From Kwoniella bestiolae CBS 10118 (Eukaryota > Basidiomycota > Tremellomycetes > Tremellales > Cryptococcaceae): 64,000 nt of DNA. The notes beneath the pieces were generated by a model. The model was not told where the DNA came from. It did no database searches and saw nothing but the letters and a program-made list of their open reading frames with translations. Position numbers and translations under genes: made by a program. The stretch lies in NCBI RefSeq assembly GCF_000512585.2, contig NC_089247.1:496001-560000 (forward strand), in the 5' to 3' direction. Position 1 is the stretch's first letter; the number at the start of each line of letters is the position of its first letter. Positions 28,398-39,887 of this stretch are shown in pieces.

Positions 28398-30886
28398 CTA
28401 AAACTTGAACTTCTCAGCCTTCTCTTTACCCTTCTTATCGTCCTTCCTCGCTCTCTTCTTCATCTCACCAGACATGACATCCTCGAACCCACTTCTATCA
28501 GCATCAGCACCGGGTACATATACCTTCTGGCCCTGTGATCTGGATGCTTCGTATTTCGCCTTGAGCTGCTCTTGCGTGAGATCCTCGTCCTCTGATATGG
28601 AGATTTCCACGTCGCCTGCTTTGCGCTGATGGACAAACATAAATCAGTACTATACCTCTATACACTAGCTTCATATACGACCAGAGGGTGAGCTCGACTC
28701 ACCTTCCTACCCGAATCCTCCGCACCAAGCACAGCGGGCCCACCAGGTCTACCAACATTGGAAATATCGTATGCAGTAGATGAACCCATAAATCCCCTAC
28801 TGGAAGTTTCCCGTTCAGGAATGACCTGATACAATTCCCTAGGTCCAGAAGGTACATCTTCACTCTCTGCTCTGGTGTTTTTCCTAAGATCAACGAAATC
28901 GGGTGTCTCCAATCCACCAGGAACAGTAGATACGACGGAATTGTATCCTGATGGAGTGGCCAGACCTGAAGGTGTTTCCAGGCCATCTGCTGGGGCGTTA
29001 CCTGATCGTACGGGCGCGGGTTCTTCTTCGTCTGCTTCTTCCTCTTCGTCGGATTCTTCTTCTTCGGATTCTATGAGAATGGTCAGCATTTGGACTGATA
29101 TATAATTTACAGGAGGGAAGTACTGCTCACCTTCGTCCATCTGCTCGATTTCGCCCCATAACGTCCTATCAATCTGATCTTGGTTCTGGAGACAATACTG
29201 TCAGCTGAACATAGCCGTTCCGGGCAAGGGCTAGCTCACCGCTATCTCCGCTCCCTGCATCACACCAAACACATCACCATACAATGGTCTGTTGAAATCG
29301 TCCATCGGTGGCTTACCCCATCCACCAGGATGGAAACCCCACTGAGCGCTATGATCCCATACACAATCAGCTAGACACTATGGCAAACAATTCCAACCAA
29401 GCAGCTGACTTACCCAGGAGGAATGGGAGCATTCAATCCCCTAATTCTCAAATTGGGATAACTTGGTGGAGGACCGAATCTCTGCATCGCTATTAACCAT
29501 GGCGGTGGTGCCAGAGGTGGTATAGATAGAGCTTCTATCAATTCGTCGGAAAGTTCTCCAGGTTTCTTGGTTCGTAGATCAGTTTCGAGTTCTTTCCCTT
29601 CGTAGTATCTATTGATCACCACACACGCAATCAGCTATTATCCCTTTCCTTCCGTCTAGCCTGAGCGCATTAGAGACAAGAAGAGAAAAATGGGCTACGC
29701 TACTCACGCTTCACCAAATCTGCTCATACTAGGTTTCGTCTGGAACTTGAAGAAAGCATCATGCAACTTCTGATAATCAATATCGATTTTACCCATCTTA
29801 GGTTGTACTCTTTCTCTTGTCTTTTGTCGCAATGTTTGTTCGGCTTCTTTGGCTTTGATGGCATCTCTCTGTTCACCAATACCAGTCTCGGCGATCCATG
29901 CTAAATGTTGACCCCCATTAGTCCACTGGTCATGAAATCCGACACTAGCGAAAAGGGGAAGAGAGTACTCACGAGGAAGTAGATAAGGTGGTTTCTCTAT
30001 ACCCCTCTTTCCAGCTAGGTAATCCCTCTTAGCGTTCCAATGAGCTGGTACAGGTACAGTGCTAATTCGAAGGGAAACTCAGTTAGCTGTATGTTCTTCC
30101 TCAATTACAGACGTGAAAGATAGACAGCTCACTTCCTGTACGATTTGAGGTTGACCAAAGTTCTCGGATCTCGAGCATCACAATCAAACCATTCCACCAC
30201 TTCAGGTCGATCTACCAACTGCTTCAACTCCGCTACGGTCAATTTCTGGGAATCAAATGGTCCCAACAATCTATCAGCTACATGATCCTTTTCACCCAAG
30301 GGGGAGGACGCAGAGATAGCTTACCGCAGCCTTCCTCCTTTCCCTCCTTGTCAGACCTTCCTGGTCCGCCGCCCTCTGCGCAGCCTTCTTCACATCATCC
30401 TCATCGTCATCCTCATCATCCGAATAATATACCTCTCCCTTTGCTGGTCCAGCATCCTGCCCAGCTTCCAACGCATCTCCACCTTCCTGCCCTTGGAACC
30501 GTGCTAATATGGATGAGAATGCTGAATAGGCTGGATCGGAGGTATCTATATTGATATCTATCGAGGTTGCCGCTGTACTTGTTGAAGTGACGGACTGTTG
30601 AAATCCATTATTCAGCTTCAGCTTCAGCTTCTCAATCACCCATTTCTCGTCTAAAAGGGAGGAAGTGTTTAGCTGGACTCACCTCAACATCACTCTCTGT
30701 ATCTGTTGGTGGTTCACTGGCAGAAGCTGAATCACGTCCATTGGGAGTCTTCGTTATTCCTGCTGCTGCTTTTTGTTTTGCCTTTAACCTCTTCAACGCT
30801 CCTCTGGATTTTGCCGATGAGCTTTTCACGGGACCATGCCCGTTGGTCAGGTCGCCGTTGGGTTTTGAGCTTACTGCTGCTGGCAT
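28398..30886 (-). CDS. CUS1: Splicing factor SF3B subunit 2 (CUS1 homologue)
   Basis: SF3B2/Cus1 is part of the SF3b complex of U2 snRNP, which grips the branch site. It begins MPAAVSSKPNGDLTNG with a Lys-rich N-terminus, then an acidic segment (YYSDDEDDDEDDVKKAAQ). The DUF382 block follows: KLTVAELKQLVDRPEVVEWF, DARDPRTLVNLKSYR, VPVPAHWNAKRDYLAGKRG. Then GKIDIDYQKLHDAFFKFQTK and the PSP domain (PLAPPPWLIAMQRFGPPPSY, GLNAPIPPGAQWGFHPGGWG, RPLYGDVFGVM). The C-terminus is acidic then Lys-rich, ending KKGKEKAEKFKF. About 620 residues in eight or more exons. In-frame sequence upstream of 30886 reads as leader, not protein. Confidence 0.93.
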
Positions 30887-31390
30887 TTCGATGATAAGTG
30901 AGGTGAGACAAGATAGTGCAAACAAAGATGTTTTTGAGATTAATTGACTGGGATGAGCATAGCATCTTGCATCTCGAAATAAAGGAGCAGCTTGAACGAG
31001 CGAAGGGAAGGCATAGGGAATTAGGTGCGCGTGGCAGCGGTGTTTCTGGCTTTTAGGCACATTGGCGAAAGAAGGGTGAATTAGGCACCACTTTAGAAAA
31101 CTTGCCACCCACTTACATATATATCCGGATCCGAGATGAGCATTCTCAAATACAGTCTCAACCTAAAGTCAACTGTTCTTTGTTTCTCCTTCTTCACTTT
31201 CTTCTCATTCTCACACTCTTATCAACTTATCAAAGACATTATACCATCTGCCTTACATCCAACAAGATATTCACAGGCGACAAACCTCATCGTGCTCTAG
31301 CAAGGTCAAATCGCAAAGCAATCAACAGACCCCGCAGCTGAGCAAGAATCTACCTTCTCCCGCTTATCCCCATCACACAGCATTCACACC
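30887..31390. promoter_or_regulatory. Shared divergent promoter SF3B2 / MEX67
   Basis: 504 nt between two divergent starts, the only space for both promoters. An ACATATATATCC element is near 31114. The MEX67 side carries a CT/CA-rich leader. No other gene seen. Confidence 0.5.
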
Positions 31391-34300
31391 ATGGCCGCAT
31401 TCCAACAGGCTCTGGCCAACTACAGTACCAACTCACAAGACAACGCGCCATCGTCATCTACATCAGTGTCCATCAGAGGTTCAGCCAATGGCGGTGCTCC
31501 ATCTACTCGGGGTATTTCTTCCGCTCTGAGGGGTGCTGGAATTACCAGAGAACAAGGGATGGAGCTTGATGGGACCAACAATGGTGGGAGAGTGGGACGA
31601 GGGGGAAGGAGAGGCGCTAGATCCGGAGGTCCGCTTGATCAGGTAAGTAATAACATATCATCCTATACAAGGCTCGAGGGGTAGTCTGGGGGGAAGGAAC
31701 CGCTTTGCTTTTTAGGGGAATCTACATTGCATACGAAGCTACGACGAGAAGAAGATATACATGTAGTGTGTCGCCGGCGCTGCAGTAGCTACTCGCCACC
31801 CGGTCTCATCTCGGTATCGCTCTTCCCTCGTCAACGCTCAAGTTCATCATCAAGATTGTATATGTCGACTTTTGATTATTTAGACCAGATGATTGTAGAG
31901 ATACGTGAAAGGATTACACATCCTTGCACGCTTGTCGTGCCAATCTCGTTATGGGAGACTCTCCCTTCATTACTGGTGGTATGACAACCTTTGTATGGTC
32001 TTCCTTCGTGGGCAGCCCGGTCATCTGGTTTCTAAGACCAAAAAGTCCTCAAACCGACATCTCTGTTACGACCTCGGTTGTTTATCTCTTCTTATTTGTA
32101 TTTCATTTCTGGTCTCAAAGAGAGGGGATTACTATCGATAAGATGAGCCCTCGAGCCTTTTCCGCCGTTGAATTTGGATCTAGTAACATGCTCACCATTC
32201 CGGATGATCGTTTCTCCTCAACTGTTCGAACTGCTACCCACCACCATACTCGATTTCGCCAACGACCGCCCAATATCATCACCAATATACCTTATCTTCC
32301 GGATACACCATCACCCCTCCGTTTCAATCATCGACAAACTCATTTTCGACATGTGCACCGACAGACCGGTCGACATCACCCATCAAACAATGCAAATAAC
32401 AAACCATATCAGAAGCCTGGATCATTAGCCTCGCGGATGGCTCCTGGTACATCAAACAGTAACAACAACAACAGCCGAGGTGGAAGGCCTACCCGAGGTA
32501 GTAACAATGCCAGGAATCCAACCGGAACACCACCTATCGTAAAACAGCTGCAAACGATTTCTGGCAAAGCCGAAAGGGAACATTCCAAATCTGAACTCAC
32601 CAAGAAGCTTCACGGTGAAGAGATGAAGGAGTGGATCAGAAAGCGGGTGATAGCAGACGGCGTGCTTGATATGTCGGTAAGTGATGGTTCACATGTCGCA
32701 TGTATCGGTTTAGACTGCGAATGCTGACGGATCTCAATAGAATTTACCAAATGACCCATGGCTCAAAGAAAATGGTATCTTGCCACCGGGTCATCCCAAT
32801 GCGCCACCCAACGCCGGTACGGTCTTCTGGAGGATAATCGAAGGTGTGGTCCAAAAGGTACTTCAAGCGATATTTTCAAAGGTTCAAACAAATGCTTACG
32901 ATTCTTCAGGGTGCTGGAATTACTGTCCTCACCCTCAGTCTAGCCAATAACAATCTCGAACACCTCGCTCAACTCTCAAAACTTCCTCTTACGCTTCCCG
33001 ACATTCGAGCTCTCGACTTGAGCGGTAATCCTATCAAGAATATCGGTGAACTCGACAATCTTCGAGCGGCCGGTGAGAAGAAGGGTAAAGCTACTTCCGG
33101 TGCTGGAAGTTTGAAGAGTCTGGTGGAAATCAAATTGAACGATTGCTTCTTCAGAGAAAGAATGCTCCAACAGCCTGATGGTCCAAACATATACAAGCAG
33201 TGAGTAAATACCCGTATAGCGATCGCATACGTGCTAATATACTATGCAGTGATATCTTACGCCGATTCCCTGGTCTCCGAATTCTGGATGGCGTAGAACT
33301 CGAGCGTATCATCCTGCCTATTGACAGGAAGCCCAAGGTTCGACTGACCGATGAGCAGAAAGCGGCTTTTGTCGCCAAGCCATTCGCGTTCCCATGCGAT
33401 GTGCAAGGGGGCTTTAGTGAAGAAGGAGTAAAAGAAGCTGCAATGCAGTTCTGTGCGAAGTAAGTTGGCCGCCTCGGTCGATGCTCATCGGAAGTTGCTA
33501 AACTCGATATGCTAGATACTTTACCTTATTCGATAACGATCGTAATGCACTCATCCCTGGATACGCGCCCAACGCTCTCATATCCATCTCCGCCAATACT
33601 TTACCTTCCCGATCCGCCTACCAGGTAGAAGCACAGAAGACTCGAGCCAATCGACCTCAACCTGTTTCGTTCGAAGCTTGGACCAATCTACCTAGTCGAA
33701 ATTTCTTCAGGGGAATCACCACTATCAGAGCTAGGATGGACAGTCTCCATAATCCTGCTGATGCCGAACGGCTGCTGAGGTGGTGGAATAAGGTGGTTCC
33801 AAGGACGAAACATCCTTTATCCGATCCTGAACGATGGTGCTTTGACACTTGGGTACTGGACGGGGAAGGAGAAAATACCAAGTTGTGCTTGATGATCCAA
33901 GGAGAATTCGAAGAAAGTAAGTTCCTATCGTCATTATCTGTGACTCACACCAGCTGACACGCAAATCCGCTTGCAGTGCCATCAGGAACGTATCGATCAT
34001 TTTCCAGGACGTTCATTCTTTCACCTGCTCCGCCAGGCTCACTGTAAGTTGTCCCACTGTGATGAGCGAATCCAAGTGAATCCAACACCTTACTGACTTG
34101 AACGCATGAATTAGCGCTGCCAACGCAGGATGGCCCGCGATCGCTCTTTCCGACACGATGACCGTCCACTCATACCTCGGTACATTCGCTTTCGACGAGC
34201 GTAACCGGTCATTGGCAACCCACGGAGTAACCATTCAACCTCCCTCACTACCTGCCACTGCACCTGTCAACGGCGCAGCAACGGGTAACGATGCTCTCAT

Positions 34301-34439
34301 TGCTCAAATGTCACAGCAAACAAGGATGAACGCTCAGTTCTCTACGATGTGCTTGGAACAGAATGGATGGAACTTCGAAGCTGCTTTGAAGAATTTCGAG
34401 GAGATCAAGGGGTCTATACCTCCCGAAGCGTTTGTATAG
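31391..34439 (+). CDS. MEX67: mRNA export receptor MEX67 (TAP/NXF1 family)
   Basis: Mex67 with Mtr2 carries mRNPs through nuclear pores. Exon 1 (31391-31642) encodes a Gly/Ser-rich N-terminus ending GGRRGARSGGPLDQ. After a 770-nt intron, exon 2 (from 32413) reads KPGSLASRMAPG and an Arg/Gly/Asn-rich RNA-binding tail. It continues HGEEMKEWIRKRVIADGVLD, then the LRR domain (GAGITVLTLSLANNNLEHLA, IRALDLSGNPIKNIGEL, FPGLRILDGVELE). The NTF2-like domain follows (FCAKYFTLFDNDRNALIPGY, LMIQGEFEE, SFSRTFILSPAPPGS). The C-terminal UBA/TAP-C domain is MSQQTRMNAQFSTMCLEQNG to FEEIKGSIPPEAFV. About 650 residues. Clean phase-0 splicing links VVQK to GAGITV across 32859-32911. Confidence 0.93.
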
Positions 34440-35695
34440 GAATATGGATTTTAGGGGGAAGGAGGAGAGAGCTCGACTATCAGACCTTATCTTTGTTTGC
34501 TATAATTTTAGGAATTCCGTCACTTGTTTTCATGCTTATTTTGTAATATCATTATCCTCTCCTCGCTTCGTTACCTGCTTTCTTCCTTTACTTTCCCTTT
34601 TAACAACACCCTCAAACAAACACAACCGGAAAAACAAGGAGAAAGGCCAAACACAACCCTAAAACAACGAAGGAACAAGTACATGAACGAGAGCTCTGCT
34701 TGTCCTCACCAAACATTTTCGGAAAGATCAAGCTGTTGGTATTCCCACATCTCACCCAAACAACTTCGTCTTCCGTCCGATTCTCCGCGTTTCTCACCAA
34801 CTACAATGTTCATCGTTGGACCGCTTTGCTTGCTTTTTACTGTTATTTCGATGGTTTCATGTTATTTGTTATTTATTTTTCACTTTCATCAAATATATAT
34901 ACATAACAAACAAACAAACAGACAAATATGGTCTGATGGTCGATGCTCTCTCGCTCTGTGGCTTGTCAGGGATTTATCAAACTGGGATGTAGATAGGTTG
35001 AATGTGACATGAATGTACTTATATCTCAATGCTTGTACTTCCACTACGAGGCCTGGATCCCTCTCAACCACATACATAGCCTTCTTGCGTGCATATCCAA
35101 ATGCATGGTAGCTCCTGACATCATTGAAGATTGAACGGCCATCCATCTGGTACCAACAACCGGACATGACCGCACGGACCGCTTTATGTAATTCGGATAA
35201 TCACACAAGAGGTACGATCGATATCTAACTTGATCTGATCGTCTGCGTTGGTTCGTCATCAAATCGTCGATCCGATCCAACCTGTTTGTCTGGACATCAT
35301 CGATCACGACCATCCATACATACCTCGATACGTGTACATCAAGTAAACAAACGCGATCTATTGGCGTTATCACGTAAATTGAGCAAGTACGATGATCAGA
35401 AAAACTAATGTTCTCAAATCCAAGCGCGTCATTTGGCGTCATCTGGGGTCTGTTGATTCACTAAAGCACGGTGTTTACTGAATTGATTGTGAAAGCAGAT
35501 CCATAACCAGATCTGAATTGGATCGATGGATGAGATGGCATGACGAAATGCTCCATCAGACTGAGCATGAGCAGGAGCAAGGTATATAATCAACCTATCT
35601 GGTGAATCCATATCTTTCCCTTCTTATTCTATCAAATCACAAATAACCAAATAACTAAACAACCAAACAACCAAACAACCAAGCAATCAAACACA
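34440..35695. other. Intergenic, 1.26 kb
   Basis: MEX67 trailer (AT-rich, with ACAAACAAACAAACAGACAAA at about 34905-34925) followed by the promoter and leader of the LEA-like gene. Open frames on the minus strand (for example 35044-35442) have no recognisable family and no supporting splice pattern. I see no RNA gene. Confidence 0.4.
35583..35695 (+). promoter_or_regulatory. TATA box and CAA-rich leader of the LEA-like gene
   Basis: TATATAAT at 35583-35590, then a leader with near-repeats AACCAAACAACCAAACAACC up to the ATG at 35696. G is almost absent in the last 60 nt, giving an unstructured leader typical of strongly expressed or stress-induced fungal genes. Confidence 0.55.
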
Positions 35696-36298
35696 ATGTC
35701 AACCGAACCAGGACACGCCAACGCTGAGACTCACACTAAACTTGATGGTTCTCCTGATCGACGATTCAAAGAGGTGAGTAATCTTTTACCATCCCCGTCT
35801 ACTTCCAATACTTCATGACCGTCTTCTGAGTTCGTATCACTAATATCGATAGCGGTGTACCGGACGATGCTGATGGTGCTTGATCGATCTTAGCACGGTG
35901 GTGGTCAACACGGTGCTCAAGGACAAGGGTACGAGGAGGACGGAGATGGAACTTCCAGATTGGTCACTGAAGGTACAGGCGAAGATACTGGTGTGTACAA
36001 GTAAGTCGCTCGTCTGCCTCTTGTGAATTTGACTCACCACTTGAGATTGTATGGCTGACGTTTGCGACTTGACAGGCCAAGCGAACATGGTGGTCAGAAG
36101 AAAGATGGTGGCTCCGACAACCGTGAGTCTCTATTCACTACCGCCTCTACGCCGCGTATAGTAGAGCATTGCTGATATTGATGCCGCCCATTAGGAGTAA
36201 GCTCAGAACATGGGTTCGGCGGGAACAGGGATAAGGCTTCTGCCGAGGGTCAGAAGGGTGGTTCCGCCAGCTACGAAAACGGCGGATTGACCAAGTAG
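35696..36298 (+). CDS. Small hydrophilic glycine-rich (LEA-like) protein
   Basis: Four exons (35696-35773, 35894-36000, 36076-36122, 36195-36298) join in phase to give 111 residues. The protein is MSTEPGHANAETHTKLDGSP... with GGGQHGAQGQ, TEGTGEDTGVYKPSEHGGQK and AEGQKGGSASYENGGLTK. It has no hydrophobic segment and is rich in Gly, Glu, Lys, Gln and His. GGQKKDGG and EGQKGGSA resemble the KGG-type repeats of stress proteins, but too weakly to name a family. A compact TATA-containing promoter and the A/C-rich leader point to inducible expression. Convergent with PMP3. Function inferred only. Confidence 0.75.
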
Positions 36299-36695
36299 GT
36301 GTAGTAGTCAACGGTAAAAAGTATCAATAATCAAGAGATGTATCGTGATAAGTCAAGCATACTCTTGCGTTTTCAAACTAGTAATCAGCATGAGCGAGAA
36401 ATGGACGCTAAGCGGGATGGCCGAGTATACTGCTCGCCTTGATATGTAGAACTACTCCCCCACACATGTTTCGTTTCAACAGCACATCTCGTCAAACATA
36501 TATATCAATCACATCTCTAATTGTAATGCGTAAAAATATACAACACGGATCTGTCTCATGGTACTGAACGTCGCAGACGATGTTCACTGATTATCATATA
36601 GTCTGTTGATACTGCCCAACTCCCCTCAGCCTCAGTAATCCCTCCTTTCACATCACATGCATTATCTTTCACTTTCACAAAAGTGTGGTCGGTCT
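36299..36695. other. Convergent spacer between the LEA-like gene and PMP3
   Basis: 397 nt, AT-rich, with two 3' ends facing. No gene seen. Confidence 0.4.
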
Positions 36696-37362
36696 CTAGT
36701 AGTGTCGTCCAATGGGTGCGCCAGCCGGTCGCTCATGTCTACTGATGACCCACCAAGCGTGAATTACACCTGGCATTACCAATGATCAGTCAGCAGGTTT
36801 GTCCCACATTTCAAGCAGCGAACAAGCCCCGGAAATTTGCAACCGTTATCACAAAGCTTGGGTTATCCTGGGGATGTCTAGATACCTCGTTGCCTTGTCA
36901 TTCTCCGGTTGGTTCCACTACCACCTCCGTATCTCCACTATCCTTTGATAGGCTTCCCTCGGTCCTTCTTCGACGGAACTCGATCCACTCACCAGGTATC
37001 CAGCCCAAGATCCACAGCAATATATTAATCAAGGTGTCTGCACCACAACCGGATTTGATGAATCTATTGGAATTTTATAGGGACAGTCAGTATTAGGGAG
37101 GTCTCTGGGCAATCGGGGGGACAGGTGAGAGGTTATGGGACGTGCTGGTGGTGGTGAGAGCTTGTGAGAAACTTACACCGGGACGGGTGGGAGGAAGATG
37201 GCGAGGAAGTAGAGAAGGACATCTCCACCGGCTATGAGGCTTACTAGTCAGCATACTGCAAATACAAGAGAAAGGGCTGGTGGTAGAACAGGCAGAAAAG
37301 AAGGGAAGGGAAGGGAAGGGCGAAAAGGGGATCACGAACTCACAGGATGGTGGTCTAGCCAT
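36696..37362 (-). CDS. PMP3: Plasma-membrane proteolipid PMP3
   Basis: PMP3/RCI2 proteins are tiny two-helix membrane proteins that affect membrane potential and salt tolerance. Exon 1 encodes MARPPSC, then a GTGAGT donor. Exon 2 encodes AGGDVLLYFLAIFLPPVPV, exon 3 FIKSGCGADTLINILLWILG plus WIPG, and exon 4 VIHAWWVISRHERP ending AGAPIGRHY and TAG. This gives about 73 residues against 55 for the yeast protein; the extra residues are the hydrophilic C-terminus. Four exons for so small a protein is notable; the last intron is about 220 nt. Confidence 0.92.
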
Positions 37363-38004
37363 TTTCGGTTGTTTCTAGCTTATCTAGTTGTGCGATATGT
37401 GATTGATTGTATGTGAATGTGTGGTATTACAAACCTATTGTCAAACCGATAGAAGTGAGGTAAAGTGAAGGTTGAACAAGATGTATTTCAATCAATTTGG
37501 TTACTGGTATATGTGTCTTCGAACGACTGTGCAGAGAACGGACAAATCTTATCAGCTAAGTGATCTGCATGACGTCATCTCGGTCACCGACCGAGCTTGG
37601 CACCAAGTCAGTGACGGAATGCTGTGAAGTACCATGAATGGATGTAGTGATGCAGTGTAAAACGAGAATGCTATGCATGGTCTCGTCAGATGACATATAT
37701 GCAAACGACTTGGGAATGAATTAGCACAAGCAGCCTACATATCTCGATTCATACTTGGATCGGACATTCCGACGCGACTTGGAGAGCAGTACTGTACAAC
37801 AATTGATTTGTCGAAGTGCGGTAGCACCTCACGATTCAACAACTTATGCATGCATGAACCAGACATCTACACGAACACTTGAGACGGGAGCTCACACTCA
37901 AAAGGAACGAACACTTGGAAGATGACATGACATGGAATGGACAGAGGCAGATTAAACACGAAGGTGCAGTTCATCCAGGTTTGAATTACAGCCATTTTAC
38001 TACC
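37363..38004. other. Intergenic: PMP3 promoter and trailer of DUF6534 gene A
   Basis: 642 nt with no supported gene. AT-rich, with several direct GATG/CATG words but no clear repeat. Confidence 0.4.
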
Positions 38005-39887
38005 TTACACCGCGTTATGAGTCAGCCCGGTCTTACTGGCATTATCGATATAATCCATCTTATGACCCTCATTCGGATTCCCTCGAGTGAATCTATGCGG
38101 AGATTTATCCTTGAGCTCGATCGAGTCGTCGTCCACACCTAGGCCCAGCGGGTCTTTGGTGACAAATCGCTGGGGCGAGTGGGTGAATGTTGGGCAATGA
38201 AGTTGTGGATTGGCATTGCCGGTCGCGGGATCGCCGTTCTGCTGGCCCGTCACAATCCATCAGCTGCTCATCTTGGATACCAGCAGAGCCCCTCACCTGG
38301 ATGAATGTGTCGTTCCGAACGTGCACGACTGGTCAGTTCTTGGGTGTCTGCAAACATACATCGATCTCAGTACAGTATGTTATACGGAAGCGCATGCTTT
38401 TCTTAGGCAAAAAGTCAAAAGTCAAGCTCACCCGTCCATGAGATGAGGAATCGTTCTGCAACGCTCGTCGCAGGGAATATCGACTGTTCAAGGAAGCTAG
38501 TAGACCATAAGTATAGAACTTGGATTGAAGCAATCTGTGTAGTTACAGGCATCAGGCTCAGCTGTCGCCTGACGGGAAACGTACGGTCCGGATGAGAAGG
38601 AATATCGCTTACAAGGCAAAGATGTCAATGTATGTCTTTGGGATTCCAAAAGTGACGATGAAGAAGTAGATGATCCTGTTGATGCCATTGTATTCAGGTG
38701 GATAATATCATCTCGTCAGCTTTTTCATATTGGCCAAGGTAACTTAATCCTTCTTCCCATCACTGACAGCAACGTAGGAGGCGACTGAGTCTCCGCCATG
38801 ATCCTGCCAATGAGATCAGATCGCATGGTCAGCACCCGCTAACAGAACAGGGTTACAGCTTATCTCGCAGCTCACTTGATCAATTTTCCAATAATGACAT
38901 CAGTTTCTTTCCAACCAGTCTTACTCTTGACATGATGGACGAAGTGATCAACAGGTCCGCAGCAAGTGAACTGCATAACCAGAGGTACATGAATATTTTC
39001 TTTGGCGTTGCCTATATATTAGTATAGCAGATCAGCGAGGATCAGAACCCATTTTCTAAAGTAGCCAACAAATTAGACTTACTTGAGAATAACCTGCTCT
39101 TACTGCTTCTCTGGAAAGTGACAGACCAAAAGCCCCGACGATCGTCGTTAACCTAATGATTTGCATTGTTGATTTGAGTCAGTCACAGTGTAGTCGTAAG
39201 GACGTGGTGCCGAGAGAGAAAAGAAAACACGCACATGCAAAGACCGATAGCTCCAATAAGGGCTTTGGAGCGATTACATAGTTTGTACGCTCTTTCCGTG
39301 AAGAAAAGCTGGGTGGTAATTGCGGGTATGAGATCGAGTATGCTCATGTATAACAGCACTATAACAAGAGTGTCAGTGCGTCGCAGCTGTTAGCTCAGGG
39401 TGCAAACGACTCACGGCTCGTCGGTGATATGAAGGGAGCGTAAGTTTCAAAGTCAACGACAAATAACTTGAACATCAGGACTACGATGTAGAGAGTAAGT
39501 GCGAAGCTTGTTGTGGTCGTTATCATCTATGTATTTTGGACGGAGCGTGTGCAATCGGTGTCAGCTACTCATTCTGAGATTTGCCATTGGCCATTGGCCA
39601 TTGGCCTGGTTGGTTGAGAGGTAGTCACGGTCACTCACGACTATAGCTTTATTGAACATTCTATCACCCTCTGACCAAGTCCAGTAATTGATCATCTGGA
39701 CAATCATGACTCCGCATAGCAGAGCGTCTGCTCCGAAACTGCCGAGGGTAGGGCTTACACGTCAGCTCCTATCTCTTGCATTGACCAGGCAAGGAAGAAC
39801 TCACGATACGATGAAAACACCTAGATTCAAAGTACGATCATACTCCATCACCTCCTTTGCAGCTTGTTCGAGAGGTTCTGAACTCAT
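38005..39887 (-). CDS. DUF6534-type multi-pass membrane protein A
   Basis: Basidiomycete membrane protein family of unknown function. Start MSSEPLEQAAKEVMEYDRTL, then NLGVFIVS. Exon 2 carries CGVMIVQMINYWTWSEGDRM and FNKAIV, the family's first conserved helix. Further hydrophobic exons follow (MITTTTSFALTLYIVVLMFK and others). The family's end signature is SKFYTYGLLASLNSRYSLRR, at about 38460-38530. A cytosolic tail follows: DPLGLGVDDDSIELKDKSPH and GHKMDYIDNASKTGLTHNAV. About 390 residues in roughly nine exons. The same gene plan is repeated in gene B upstream of it (41348-43287), so they are tandem paralogues. In-frame sequence beyond 39887 lacks similarity to gene B, which supports this start. 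Confidence 0.8.
39584..39604. repeat. Three tandem CCATTGG heptamers in an intron of DUF6534 gene A
   Basis: Perfect threefold CCATTGG at 39584-39590, 39591-39597 and 39598-39604. Read on the minus strand these are CCAATGG boxes. They sit inside the intron before the ITTTTSFALT exon. Confidence 0.85.

Noticed and set aside
30887..31108. In-frame upstream extension of SF3B2 (MASFLKWCLIHPSF...)
   Set aside because: Composition is unlike the protein and it overlaps the promoter; the ATG at 30886 starts the charged Cus1-type N-terminus.
32844..33203. Frame continuing through 32860-32911 as part of MEX67 exon
   Set aside because: The segment is a 53-nt intron with GTACTT donor and TTCAG acceptor; removing it joins VVQK to GAGITVLTL, as the LRR domain requires.
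35044..35442. 132-codon minus-strand frame downstream of MEX67
   Set aside because: No recognisable domain, no splice pattern, and composition typical of random frame; kept as intergenic.
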